Source of the DNA: Kaistella antarctica
GTDB lineage: Bacteria; Bacteroidota; Bacteroidia; Flavobacteriales; Weeksellaceae
Direction: 5' to 3'
NCBI RefSeq assembly: GCF_900109615.1
Contig: NZ_FOIX01000003.1
Coordinates: forward strand, 62,001-126,000
Length of the DNA stretch: 64,000 nt
Positions 18,120 through 26,617 of this stretch are shown here, piece after piece. Each line of letters opens with the position of its first letter. The first letter of the stretch is position 1. The position numbers and the translations under genes are program-made. A model generated the notes under the pieces. The model saw only the letters and a list, made by a program, of their open reading frames with translations. It was not told the origin of the DNA and ran no database searches.

Positions 18120-19103
18120 ATGAAGGAATATACTTTTAGAGAGGTGATTGCACAGGCAATGAGTGAAGAAATGCGAAAAGACGAATCCATTTTCTTAATG
18201 GGCGAGGAGGTAGCAGAATACAATGGTGCCTACAAAGCTTCTAAAGGAATGCTGGATGAATTCGGAGCCAAAAGAGTAATCGATACTCCGATTGCGGAGC
18301 TGGGTTTTTCTGGAATCGCTATCGGTGCAGCCATGAACGGAAACAGGCCGATTGTAGAATATATGACTTTTAACTTCGCCTTAGTCGGAATCGATCAGAT
18401 TATTAACAATGCTGCTAAGATCCGTCAAATGAGCGGTGGCCAATGGAATTGCCCGATTGTTTTTCGTGGTCCAACTGGGTCAGCCGGACAATTAGGAGCA
18501 ACACACTCCCAAGCTTTAGAATCTTGGTTTGCGAACTGTCCAGGTTTGAAAGTAGTAGTTCCATCTAACCCTTATGATGCAAAAGGTTTATTGAAAAGTG
18601 CGATACAAGACAATGATCCTGTAATTTTCATGGAGTCTGAGCAAATGTATGGTGACAAAATGGAAATTCCAGAAGAGGAATATTATATCCCAATCGGGAA
18701 AGCCGACATTAAAAGAGAAGGTACTGATGTAACTTTGGTTTCCTTCGGTAAGATTATGAAGATGGCAATGCAAGCTGCCGAGGATTTAGAAAAAGAAGGA
18801 ATTTCTGTAGAAGTAATTGATCTAAGAACCGTGCGTCCTTTAGATTATGATACCATTTTGAAATCCGTGAAAAAAACCAACAGATTGGTTATTCTGGAAG
18901 AGGCTTGGCCACTTGGTTCTATTTCAACTGAAATCACTTATATGGTTCAGCAAAAAGCATTTGATTATTTAGATGCACCAATTAAAAGAATCACCACGCC
19001 AGATGCTCCTGCGCCTTATTCAGCGCCACTCTTTGCCGAATGGTTCCCGAAATTAGAAAAAGTAAAAGAGGAAATTAAAAACGCCTTATACATCAAAGCA
19101 TAA
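18120..19103 (+). CDS. pdhB: Pyruvate dehydrogenase E1 component, beta subunit
   Basis: Beta chain of the heterotetrameric, thiamine-diphosphate-dependent E1 enzyme that decarboxylates pyruvate for acetyl-CoA synthesis. The 327-residue length is standard. Typical stretches are EYTFREVIAQAMSEEM, FLMGEEVAEYNGAYKASKGM, DTPIAELGFSGIAIGAAMNG and FRGPTGSAGQLGATHSQ, and the C-terminal transketolase domain with TPDAPAPYSAPLF. The alpha subunit and E2 are not adjacent, so the complex is encoded at more than one locus. A branched-chain 2-oxoacid E1 beta is a less likely alternative. Confidence 0.9.
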   Translation: MKEYTFREVIAQAMSEEMRKDESIFLMGEEVAEYNGAYKASKGMLDEFGAKRVIDTPIAELGFSGIAIGAAMNGNRPIVEYMTFNFALVGIDQIINNAAKIRQMSGGQWNCPIVFRGPTGSAGQLGATHSQALESWFANCPGLKVVVPSNPYDAKGLLKSAIQDNDPVIFMESEQMYGDKMEIPEEEYYIPIGKADIKREGTDVTLVSFGKIMKMAMQAAEDLEKEGISVEVIDLRTVRPLDYDTILKSVKKTNRLVILEEAWPLGSISTEITYMVQQKAFDYLDAPIKRITTPDAPAPYSAPLFAEWFPKLEKVKEEIKNALYIKA

Positions 19104-19108
19104 TAGAT

Positions 19109-19133
19109 AAAAACTCTCGAAAGGGAGTTTTTT
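19109..19133 (+). terminator. Rho-independent terminator of pdhB
   Basis: AAAAACTCTC pairs with GGGAGTTTTT (one G-T wobble) closing a GAAA tetraloop, followed by T residues. Confidence 0.85.
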
Positions 19134-19171
19134 CATTTATAAATACTTTCATAAAAAGTTCAATAATGATT

Positions 19172-19179
19172 TACCTTTG
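19172..19179 (+). promoter_or_regulatory. -7 promoter element for kup
   Basis: TACCTTTG, 19 bases before the kup ATG at 19199. Confidence 0.55.
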
Positions 19180-19198
19180 ACAAAATTTTCTACAATTA

Positions 19199-21184
19199 AT
19201 GTCACAGACTATTTCATCAAATTTTGATACCAAGAAACTCACCGCAGTAGGTGTTTTAGTTTCTCTGGGAATCGTTTTCGGCGATATCGGAACTTCGCCT
19301 CTGTACGTAATGAAAGCGATTGTGAACGCCCGACATGGAACTGGAAATTTACCGTTCGACGAATATATTGAAGGTGCTCTTTCTTGTATCATCTGGACTC
19401 TCACCATGCAAACCACCTTTAAATATGTGATCATTGCTTTGAGAGCTGACAATAAAGGGGAAGGCGGAATTTTATCATTATATTCATTGGTCAAAAAGCT
19501 CAAGAAAAAGTGGTTGTATGTAGTTGCGATTATTGGCGCCTCAACCTTGGTGGCAGATAGTATTATTACACCATCTTTAACAGTTATGTCCGCCGTAGAG
19601 GGGCTTAAGATATTTTCACCGAACACGCCAGTCGTTGCCATTACCATTGTGATCTTAGCAATTGTATTCATTGTTCAACAGTTTGGGACGGCCTCTATTG
19701 GTAAATTATTTGGACCCGTGATGGTCCTTTGGTTTTTGGTTTTAGGAATATTCGGATCTATCCATATTGTTGATCATTTCGAAATTTTAAAGGCTTTTAA
19801 TCCCTACTACGCTTATCAATTGATTACGCATTCGCCAAGTGCGATTGTCATCATGGGCGCTGTGTTCCTTTGTACAACTGGGGCGGAAGCTCTATATTCT
19901 GATTTGGGACATTGTGGCAAACAGAATATCCGAGTCAGCTGGATTTTTGTGAAAGTGATGCTGATTTTAAATTATTTGGGTCAAGGTGCTTGGTTATTAG
20001 ATAATCCTAATTCTGTTTCCCAAGGAGTCAATCCCATTTTCGGAATTATGCCGGAATGGGCAATTCTTCCCGGCGTTATTTTAGCCACAGCGGCTGCGAT
20101 TATTGCGAGTCAGTCTGTGATTACAGGTTCCTTTACCATGTTTTCAGAAGCCATGTCGGTTACCTTTTGGCCGAATCAGCAAATCGATTATCCATCAGGA
20201 GTCAAAGGTCAGATGTACATTCCCAGAATCAACTGGGGCTTGATGTTCCTCTGTTTTATTGTCGTCATCTATTTCCAAAAGTCAGAAGCGATGGAAGCTG
20301 CCTATGGATTAACCATTACCATAACGATGTTAATGACCACGACATTATTGTTTTTCTGGCTGAGTAGAAACAAAGCAACCAAAGTTTTTGCCATCGGATT
20401 TGTAACCGTATACTTATTTATTGAATTAGGATTTTTCTACGCCAACGTGATTAAATTTTTCGATGGTGGTTGGCTAACAATGGTTTTGGGAGGATTTATC
20501 GCCGTGTGTATGTACGCTTGGTACAACGGAAGATTGATAAAAGCCAAGTTTATCAAATTTGTAAAGTTAGATAAATACGTTCCCGTTATTAAAGAATTAA
20601 AATTGGATGAAACAATCCCGAAATATGCGACCAATCTTGCTTTCTTAAGTCGCGCAAAAAGACCAGATGAAGTTGAAGCCAAGATTATCTACTCAATCAT
20701 GCGGAAGCAACCGAAACGCGCGGATCATTATTTCATTCTTAATATCAGCAATCAAGAGGATCCCTACACTTTTAAATATACCATTGATGAAATTATGCCG
20801 GGAACCATTTATCGGATTAATTTTATGCTAGGATTTAAAATAGATCGCCGAATCAACGACTACTTTGATCAGGTTTTGGAAGACATGATGCAGGAGGGAA
20901 GCATTCCATCCCGCAGCAGTCACCCGTCACTACGTCATTATAATGTGCCGCCTGATTTGAAATATGTGATTATTGACAATACGTATATCAATGACACTTT
21001 GTTAACCGTTAAAGAAAAAATCACGCTCAATATTTATAATTTCGTTAAATATATTGGCAGTGATGACTTTAAAGCTTGGGGAATTTCTTCTCATAACGTG
21101 GTCGTAGAATCTGCGCCGCTGTTAGATCAAAAAATCATAACCAATAAAATTAAGCAGGTAGATTTCCATCGGTATGACTCTTAA
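19199..21184 (+). CDS. kup: Kup family potassium transporter
   Basis: Proton-coupled K+ uptake protein of the KUP/HAK/KT family in the inner membrane. The 661-residue product has about 12 membrane segments in the first 450 residues and a soluble C-terminal tail. The family signature VVFGDIGTSPLYV-like stretch is seen as GIVFGDIGTSPLYVMKAI at about residues 23-40, along with GGILSLYSL and TTGAEALYSDLGHCGKQNIR. It provides K+ uptake that does not depend on ATP. It has its own promoter; no clear terminator follows. Confidence 0.94.
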   Translation: MSQTISSNFDTKKLTAVGVLVSLGIVFGDIGTSPLYVMKAIVNARHGTGNLPFDEYIEGALSCIIWTLTMQTTFKYVIIALRADNKGEGGILSLYSLVKKLKKKWLYVVAIIGASTLVADSIITPSLTVMSAVEGLKIFSPNTPVVAITIVILAIVFIVQQFGTASIGKLFGPVMVLWFLVLGIFGSIHIVDHFEILKAFNPYYAYQLITHSPSAIVIMGAVFLCTTGAEALYSDLGHCGKQNIRVSWIFVKVMLILNYLGQGAWLLDNPNSVSQGVNPIFGIMPEWAILPGVILATAAAIIASQSVITGSFTMFSEAMSVTFWPNQQIDYPSGVKGQMYIPRINWGLMFLCFIVVIYFQKSEAMEAAYGLTITITMLMTTTLLFFWLSRNKATKVFAIGFVTVYLFIELGFFYANVIKFFDGGWLTMVLGGFIAVCMYAWYNGRLIKAKFIKFVKLDKYVPVIKELKLDETIPKYATNLAFLSRAKRPDEVEAKIIYSIMRKQPKRADHYFILNISNQEDPYTFKYTIDEIMPGTIYRINFMLGFKIDRRINDYFDQVLEDMMQEGSIPSRSSHPSLRHYNVPPDLKYVIIDNTYINDTLLTVKEKITLNIYNFVKYIGSDDFKAWGISSHNVVVESAPLLDQKIITNKIKQVDFHRYDS

Positions 21185-21236
21185 TGTACAAAGAACAGGA
21201 GGAATTCTGGCTAACTGACATTAATTAAAAATTCGA

Positions 21237-21244
21237 TAAATTTG
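21237..21244 (+). promoter_or_regulatory. -7 promoter element for the Fur-OstA unit
   Basis: TAAATTTG, 16 bases before the Fur-family ATG at 21261. Confidence 0.6.
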
Positions 21245-21260
21245 CATATAATTATTTTTA

Positions 21261-21734
21261 ATGGACGCTAAACAAAGGGAACTCAACATTTCAACAATCA
21301 AAGAGGTTTTAAGGCAATATCTTCAGCAGAAAGGTTTTAGAAATACACCAGAACGCTACACGATTTTGGAAGAAATCTATAATATGGAACATCACTTTAA
21401 TGTTGATGATTTGTATTTATTAATGATGCAGAAAAAATACCACGTTTCCAAAGCGACCATTTACAACACCATCGAAATTTTTCTAGATGCAGGGTTAATT
21501 AGAAAACATCAGTTTGGTGAAAAAACATTAACTTCTTCCTCTTACGAAAAATCGTATTTCGATAAACAACACGATCATTTAGTGATTTACCGTAAGGATT
21601 CAGATAAAGTTATTCAGGAAATCATCGAGTTTTGTGATCCCAGAATTCAAGGAATTAAAGATTCAATTGAGGAAACATTTGGCGTAAATATTGATTCGCA
21701 TTCACTTTATTTTTACGGAACCAAAAAGAATTAA
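21261..21734 (+). CDS. Fur family transcriptional regulator lacking the CXXC zinc site
   Basis: DNA-binding metalloregulator of 157 residues. The winged-helix half is intact (RNTPERYTILEEI, then HVSKATIYNTIEIFLDAGLI), and the sensing residues His44-His45 and His104, His106 (KQHDHL) are kept. Where Fur proteins normally have CXXCG, this one has a longer VIYRKDSDKVIQE, and the single Cys (C125, in EFCDPRIQ) is the only one in the protein. The structural zinc site is therefore missing. It may sense iron, zinc or peroxide; that cannot be decided here. Its stop overlaps the ATG of the OstA-like gene (TAATG), so the two are translationally coupled. Confidence 0.85.
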   Translation: MDAKQRELNISTIKEVLRQYLQQKGFRNTPERYTILEEIYNMEHHFNVDDLYLLMMQKKYHVSKATIYNTIEIFLDAGLIRKHQFGEKTLTSSSYEKSYFDKQHDHLVIYRKDSDKVIQEIIEFCDPRIQGIKDSIEETFGVNIDSHSLYFYGTKKN

Positions 21735-23470
21735 TGAAAAAACTCCTCGTTTTTTTTCTCTTTATCAGCCTTAAATTTTTTGCGCAAATTCCTACGCAAC
21801 CTCAATCACCTACTGTAAAAGATCCTTTTTTTAATCAAACTGAAAAAGCTCCGGCAGGTGAAAAAGTAAAATTAATTCACTCCGATGAGTTTGGTATTGT
21901 AACCGGAAAGTATAATGATAATCCATTCTTTTCGGGAAATGTACAATTCTCCCATCAAGGTTCAATTCTAACCGCTGATGAGGTTATATTTTACCGAGAT
22001 CAGAATTTTGTAAAAGCGATCGGCAACGTAAAATTGCAGAATGCAGATGGTTCAGTCATTACTTCCGGTGAAATGGAATATGATGGCAATACCCAAAAAG
22101 GAATTGCCCGAAAGAAAGTTCTGCTGGTCGATCCAGGCCAAACCATTGAGACAGAAATTCTTTATTACGACCGACTTTCCAATAAAGCCTATTTTAACAC
22201 AGGCGGAACCATCAAGAAAGATGGTAATGTGATGTATACCAAAGCAGCAACCTACGATTTAAACAGCCGGATAATCGACTTTACAGGTAATGTGAAGATT
22301 GACAACGCGGAATATATTGTGGATGGAGTTAACATCATTCAAAATCAAAATACCAATACGGCAACTTTTAATGGCGCTACAACTATCACCAATAAAAAAA
22401 ATCCCAGCAATTTAATTTATACCGAGAAAGGAACTTATAACATGAACTCCAAGGAAGTTTATTTGAAGAAAAATTCCCGCATTCATTATAATGGAAAAAT
22501 ATTGACTGGCGACGATTTATACTTTAACCAAATCACTGGTTTCGGTACAGGAAAGGGCAATGTAACTTTGCGCGATCCTTTAGAAAAGCGATATATGAAA
22601 GGCGGTTACGGTGAGATCTACGAGAAAAAAGATTCAGCCATGATGACGGATAAACCCTACGCCGTAAAGATATTGGAGAAAGATTCGATGTACTTTTCAG
22701 CCCAGAGAATTTTGGCTTATCAGAAAATTGATGCTACCAATCCTCTCAAGAAAAAAAGTTTTCTGCGAGCTTATAAAAAGGCAAGAATGTTTAAGACCAA
22801 TATTCAGCTACGAGCCGATTCTTTAAGTTTTAATGAAACCGATGGAATTATGCATCTTGATGGGAAACCAATTGCCTGGAGTGGCGAAAAACAAATCAAC
22901 GGCGATAAAATTGAAGCCTATTTTGATACCGAAAAAGAATTTATCGACTCGTTACGCGTTATCGGAAATGCGTTCGCCATCAGTAAAGCAGATTCTTTGA
23001 ATTTGAAAGATGAGTTCAACCAAGTCAAAGGAAAGTTGATGACGGTATATTACACCAACAACGAAATCTCGCTCGCCAAAGTGATCGGCAATGCCCAGGC
23101 AATTACTTACGCCGACGATCAGAACGAAAAGACCAAAGAACTGGAAAGGTTCGGGGTTTCGCTTTCCACATGTGGCACCATTGAAGCTGAATTTGAAGAG
23201 CGAAAAGTTCAGATCATTTCCTGTAATATTGGGGCAGATATCGATACTTATCCGATGAGTTTAATTTCACGCGAAAAACGATTTTTTCCAGATTTCAACT
23301 GGAATACCAAAGATCGACTCCGAACCTGGCGAGATATTTTCAGCGATTCCCCCGATTACGAAGAGACCAAATACGAATCTGACGACACATTATACAACGC
23401 TGCTCAGAAATCCATTGATGATGAAAAAGCCAAGGAGGAAGCCAAGAAACCAAAGCGTACGCGTAAGTAA
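21734..23470 (+). CDS. OstA/LptA-like periplasmic protein
   Basis: Protein of 578 residues with a signal peptide (about 1-18, ending FFAQ) and repeated beta-jellyroll LptA/OstA units: GNVQFSHQGSILTADEVIFYR, NVKLQNADGSVITSGEMEY, GNVKIDNAEYIVDG, and later units with SMYFSAQRIL and IQLRADSLSFNE. LptA-type proteins bridge lipopolysaccharide across the periplasm; this longer Bacteroidota form likely does so or takes the place of part of LptD (inference). The C terminus is a Lys/Glu-rich tail. It is coupled to the Fur-like gene by a 1-bp overlap, and a class III aminotransferase follows after an interspersed element. Confidence 0.85.
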   Translation: MKKLLVFFLFISLKFFAQIPTQPQSPTVKDPFFNQTEKAPAGEKVKLIHSDEFGIVTGKYNDNPFFSGNVQFSHQGSILTADEVIFYRDQNFVKAIGNVKLQNADGSVITSGEMEYDGNTQKGIARKKVLLVDPGQTIETEILYYDRLSNKAYFNTGGTIKKDGNVMYTKAATYDLNSRIIDFTGNVKIDNAEYIVDGVNIIQNQNTNTATFNGATTITNKKNPSNLIYTEKGTYNMNSKEVYLKKNSRIHYNGKILTGDDLYFNQITGFGTGKGNVTLRDPLEKRYMKGGYGEIYEKKDSAMMTDKPYAVKILEKDSMYFSAQRILAYQKIDATNPLKKKSFLRAYKKARMFKTNIQLRADSLSFNETDGIMHLDGKPIAWSGEKQINGDKIEAYFDTEKEFIDSLRVIGNAFAISKADSLNLKDEFNQVKGKLMTVYYTNNEISLAKVIGNAQAITYADDQNEKTKELERFGVSLSTCGTIEAEFEERKVQIISCNIGADIDTYPMSLISREKRFFPDFNWNTKDRLRTWRDIFSDSPDYEETKYESDDTLYNAAQKSIDDEKAKEEAKKPKRTRK

Positions 23471-23481
23471 TTGCTTTATTT

Positions 23482-23564
23482 GGGCGCCTTAATCCGTCTA
23501 CCGTTCCCGCTTTTTTGCTCCACTTCGTTTCGCAAAAAGAGCTCCACTCAAGCCGGGGCGCAAC
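23482..23564 (+). repeat. GGGCG-bordered interspersed hairpin element, copy A
   Basis: A GC-rich island in the 122-bp gap between the OstA-like and aminotransferase genes. It starts GGGCGCC and ends GGGGCGCAAC; GCGCCT and GGGCGC can close the outside. Inside are CCGTTCCC, then TTTTTTGC (23511-23518) pairing with GCAAAAA (23532-23538), then GCTCCACTC. The same order of parts occurs in copy B at 40847-40993 read on the minus strand. The start codon of the next gene lies 29 bp after it. Confidence 0.6.
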
Positions 23565-23592
23565 ACCAGATTTTAACAAACATTGATTTAAA

Positions 23593-24768
23593 ATGCAAAC
23601 AGATTTTTTTAAATATCAAGCACAAACTACTCAATTCGCCGCCGGTTTCGAAGTAGAAAAAGCTTCAGGTTCTTATATCTATGGAAAAAACGGTCACGGA
23701 TATCTAGATTTCGTAGCCGGAGTTTCTGCCAATACTTTGGGACATTCTCATCCTAAAATTGTGGAAGCTATTAAAACTCAGGCTGAGAAATATCTGCATG
23801 TAATGGTTTATGGTGAGTACGCTCAGGAAATGCCCGTGAAATTGTGCAAGCTTTTGGCAGATTCGACACCTGAACCTTTAGAAGTTACCTATCTCGTCAA
23901 TTCTGGCGCGGAAGCGATTGATGGTGCTTTGAAGTTAGCCAAACGTTTCACCGGTCGAGAAGAAATTATTTCGATGACCGATTCTTATCACGGAAATACA
24001 CACGGCGCTTTGTCTGTTTCTGGGAATGAATATCACAAGCGGGAGTTTCGTCCGCTTTTGCCGATGGTGAGTTTTATTGAGTTTAATAACCAAGATCATT
24101 TTTCTAAAATTACCGAAAAGACAGCTTGTGTTCTGGCAGAAACAATTCAGGGCGCAGCTGGATTTTTAGTTCCTGAATCAGACTATTTTTTTAATCTGAA
24201 AAAGAGATGTGAAGAAGTTGGTGCTTTATTAATTTTGGATGAAATTCAGCCAGGCTTTGGACGAACAGGAAAACTTTTTGCGTTCGAACATTTCGGAATG
24301 GTTCCAGATATTTTAGTAATGGGAAAAGGAATGGGTGGCGGAGTTCCAGTTGGTGCCTTTATGAGTTCCAAGGAAATTATGCATTCATTGTCACATTCGC
24401 CAAAGTTGGGACACATCACGACTTTCGGTGGGAATCCCTTGATTGCTGCAGCAAGTCATGCGACTTTGCATGAAGTTGTTGAAAGTAATTTAATGAATGA
24501 AATCCAAGAAAAAGAAAATTTGTTCCGAGAACTCTTGGTTCATCCTAAAATAAAAAATGTCAATGGCAAAGGGTTGATGCTAGCCGTAAATCTCGGTTCA
24601 CCCGATTTTACTTTGGAAGTTGCAAAACGCTGCATGGAAAAAGGATTGATTGTTTTTTGGCAATTGTATCGAAATGAATATTTACGTATTTCACCGCCAC
24701 TCACCATTTCTTTGGAGGAAATCAAAGAAGGCTGTGACATTATAATTGATGTATTAAACGGGAATTAA
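23593..24768 (+). CDS. Class III PLP-dependent aminotransferase (aspartate aminotransferase family)
   Basis: Fold-type I enzyme of 391 residues, in the group that holds acetylornithine, ornithine and GABA aminotransferases. Signature parts are NSGAEAIDGALKLAKRFTGR, DSYHGNTHGALS, LILDEIQPGFGRTGKLFAFEHFG and the Schiff-base Lys in VMGKGMGGGVPVGA (about residue 245). Substrate cannot be assigned. In Flavobacteriia it is usually next to the OstA-like gene, as here. It ends at a bidirectional terminator shared with the GNAT gene. Confidence 0.88.
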   Translation: MQTDFFKYQAQTTQFAAGFEVEKASGSYIYGKNGHGYLDFVAGVSANTLGHSHPKIVEAIKTQAEKYLHVMVYGEYAQEMPVKLCKLLADSTPEPLEVTYLVNSGAEAIDGALKLAKRFTGREEIISMTDSYHGNTHGALSVSGNEYHKREFRPLLPMVSFIEFNNQDHFSKITEKTACVLAETIQGAAGFLVPESDYFFNLKKRCEEVGALLILDEIQPGFGRTGKLFAFEHFGMVPDILVMGKGMGGGVPVGAFMSSKEIMHSLSHSPKLGHITTFGGNPLIAAASHATLHEVVESNLMNEIQEKENLFRELLVHPKIKNVNGKGLMLAVNLGSPDFTLEVAKRCMEKGLIVFWQLYRNEYLRISPPLTISLEEIKEGCDIIIDVLNGN

Positions 24769-24787
24769 ATTTAGTTTAGCCAAATGT

Positions 24788-24821
24788 AAAATCTCTTTTA
24801 AATTAATTTAAAAGAGATTTT
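24788..24821. terminator. Bidirectional terminator, perfect 34-bp palindrome
   Basis: AAAATCTCTTTTAAATT is followed directly by its exact reverse complement. With A and T runs at both ends it can terminate the aminotransferase gene and the converging GNAT gene. Confidence 0.85.
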
Positions 24822-24823
24822 GT

Positions 24824-25291
24824 TTATAAATGTTTCTCCATTTTAATATTCGCTCTCTCGTAAAGTCCTTCTTCTAGGTCGACTTCAGAAAAACCGTATT
24901 TGCGATAAAGATGAAGTGCAGATTTCAATTGGGTATTTGAATAAAGAACGAGTGTTTTGATTTGTTTTTGTTTTGCAAAAGTCAAGCAGCGTTCCAGCAG
25001 AAGAGTGCCGATCTTATGACCCTGCGCTTTTTGTGAAACCGCCATTTTTCCTAATTCAAAAACAGTTGCGCTCTTCTTTAATAAGGAAGCAGTGCCAATG
25101 ATTTTATTATTGAGTTTGGCGTAAAAAATAAATCCGCCTTTGTCGATAATTTCTTCCTTGGGATTTGAAAGGGAAATAATATCATTCTTCTCTACTTTAA
25201 AATATTTTTCCAGCCATTCGTAATTGAGAACTTTTATTGCCTCTTTTTGCTCTTCAGAAAAATTAATGATTTCAACTTTGTTGGAACTCAT
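24824..25291 (-). CDS. GNAT family N-acetyltransferase
   Basis: Acetyl-CoA-dependent acetyltransferase of 155 residues. The acetyl-CoA loop is seen in VSQKAQGHKIGTLLLERCL (Q/R-x-x-G-x-G/A type), with the following strand LVLYSNTQLKSALHLYRKYGF typical of the C-terminal half of GNAT domains. The substrate is unknown. It is 14 bp downstream of the DUF6090-like gene and converges on the aminotransferase gene. Confidence 0.88.
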   Translation of the reverse strand: MSSNKVEIINFSEEQKEAIKVLNYEWLEKYFKVEKNDIISLSNPKEEIIDKGGFIFYAKLNNKIIGTASLLKKSATVFELGKMAVSQKAQGHKIGTLLLERCLTFAKQKQIKTLVLYSNTQLKSALHLYRKYGFSEVDLEEGLYERANIKMEKHL

Positions 25292-25305
25292 AAGTGAAAT
25301 CGCAT

Positions 25306-25848
25306 TTAGTTGGTTATAATGTTCGATATATCTTTTTGAATACTTTCTTCTGTGCCGATAATATCTAACATCAGTATTTTCAGAAACTCTTTTTTATCTT
25401 TTCCAGTTTCCTTGGGATTCGCATAAAGAAAATCGACCAATCGCATACTTTTCATTTTCAGCATTTCCTTTTGTTCTTCAATCATTGCCAAAGCTGATAT
25501 TTTTTTGTAATCCAGCAATTCAATCTTTGAGTTGGAAATCGCTTTCCAAGAATTGATTTTTATGGTTGGCACATAAATCCCCTTGTTTTTCAGGGTTATA
25601 TCAAGTAAAGATATTTTATCATCTATTAAGTAGGCGTCAATACTGTCAATATAAGACTTTTGTAATAATAAATTTTCTTTGATATCCTGGTTGGTATCTG
25701 TTAATTCTTTATTACTTGCTGAGCTTATTTGATCAAGGTAATTTTTATCTTTTCTATTTTCATTCCAGTTGTTAATCCACAACGCAACTAAAATCCCTAC
25801 CACGATAGGGATGATATCTTTAATGAATGCTTTAATGTTTTCTTTCAT
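25306..25848 (-). CDS. DUF6090-like membrane-anchored protein
   Basis: Protein of 180 residues with one N-terminal membrane segment (about 11-25) in the context DIIPIVVGILVALWINNWNENRKD. The GIL-x-AL-x-INNWNE phrase is the hallmark of DUF6090, a Flavobacteriia family of unknown function. The rest is polar and rich in helix-forming Lys and Glu and probably lies outside the inner membrane. It is followed 14 bp later by the GNAT gene. No promoter with the TAnnTTTG box is seen in its upstream gap. Confidence 0.6.
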   Translation of the reverse strand: MKENIKAFIKDIIPIVVGILVALWINNWNENRKDKNYLDQISSASNKELTDTNQDIKENLLLQKSYIDSIDAYLIDDKISLLDITLKNKGIYVPTIKINSWKAISNSKIELLDYKKISALAMIEEQKEMLKMKSMRLVDFLYANPKETGKDKKEFLKILMLDIIGTEESIQKDISNIITN

Positions 25849-25917
25849 ATAATTTAAAATGCTTGTTCTTTTACTTCTATGATTGGAGCAGCTAAAACTG
25901 CAACAAACTATTTTTAC

Positions 25918-26559
25918 TCAATGCGAGTTGTTAATTTCATCAATGACCGTTCTTAAATCTCCAATTGTAAATTCGTCTGAAGTACATTTTTTATCTAAAA
26001 TATTATGTTGTTTTAAAAAGTCATTGAGATCCGCGCAGTCTCTTAAAATGTTAAGTTCTTTATTATCAAAATCTAGAACAATTCCTTTTACGTTTCCCGC
26101 CATTGAATAGGTTAAAGGACTCAAATTACCCAAAAATGCTTTAGACCAAAGTCCTCGCATGCTTTCTTCAAAATATAAAAATCTACCATAACTGGTGACT
26201 TTGCAATATCGTGAGTATTCATCAGGATCATAGCCTTTGTCTTTTTTGTTGGTGTATTTTCTATAGGTTTGAAAATACATTTCTCCCTTGTAGGAAAGGG
26301 CTAAGGGTAGTTTTACCTTTTTATCGGTTGCTTTGAAATAGAAAAATGCTTTGTCTGGTAGGTGCTTGATAAAATCAAACTTATCTGAAATTTTGAGCGT
26401 TATTTCCTCCGTCGAAGAGGGCTTTTTGTTAATCACATCATTCATGGTCATGTAAATTCCCTCGGGAAAATCTCCTTTTTTAATAAGCTGAGGACTTTTA
26501 TCTTGTGCATTCCCCAGATTACAGATTGCAATTAAGCAGGATAGAATAAGTACTTTCAT
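25918..26559 (-). CDS. Secreted protein of unknown function
   Basis: Protein of 213 residues with a signal peptide ending GNAQ (about residue 19). No family is recognised with confidence; the phrase FPEGIYMTMNDVINKKPSS resembles small secreted Flavobacteriia proteins that begin with a GIY-T-x-x-DF-x-x-x-KPS pattern. It contains several Tyr/Phe-rich strands and ends in a Cys-containing region (DCADLNDFLKQHNILDKKC). It belongs to a minus-strand block of poorly known genes (24824-27319). Confidence 0.65.
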   Translation of the reverse strand: MKVLILSCLIAICNLGNAQDKSPQLIKKGDFPEGIYMTMNDVINKKPSSTEEITLKISDKFDFIKHLPDKAFFYFKATDKKVKLPLALSYKGEMYFQTYRKYTNKKDKGYDPDEYSRYCKVTSYGRFLYFEESMRGLWSKAFLGNLSPLTYSMAGNVKGIVLDFDNKELNILRDCADLNDFLKQHNILDKKCTSDEFTIGDLRTVIDEINNSH

Positions 26560-26617
26560 GTTGTGATATTAGGATTTTTTTTCTTACTCATTTTCTAATT
26601 TTTAATTACCAAGTCAA

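Noticed and set aside
19171-19671. Minus-strand frame of 166 codons opposite kup
   Set aside because: Kup is complete on the plus strand; the reverse frame lacks any motif and would overlap the kup promoter.
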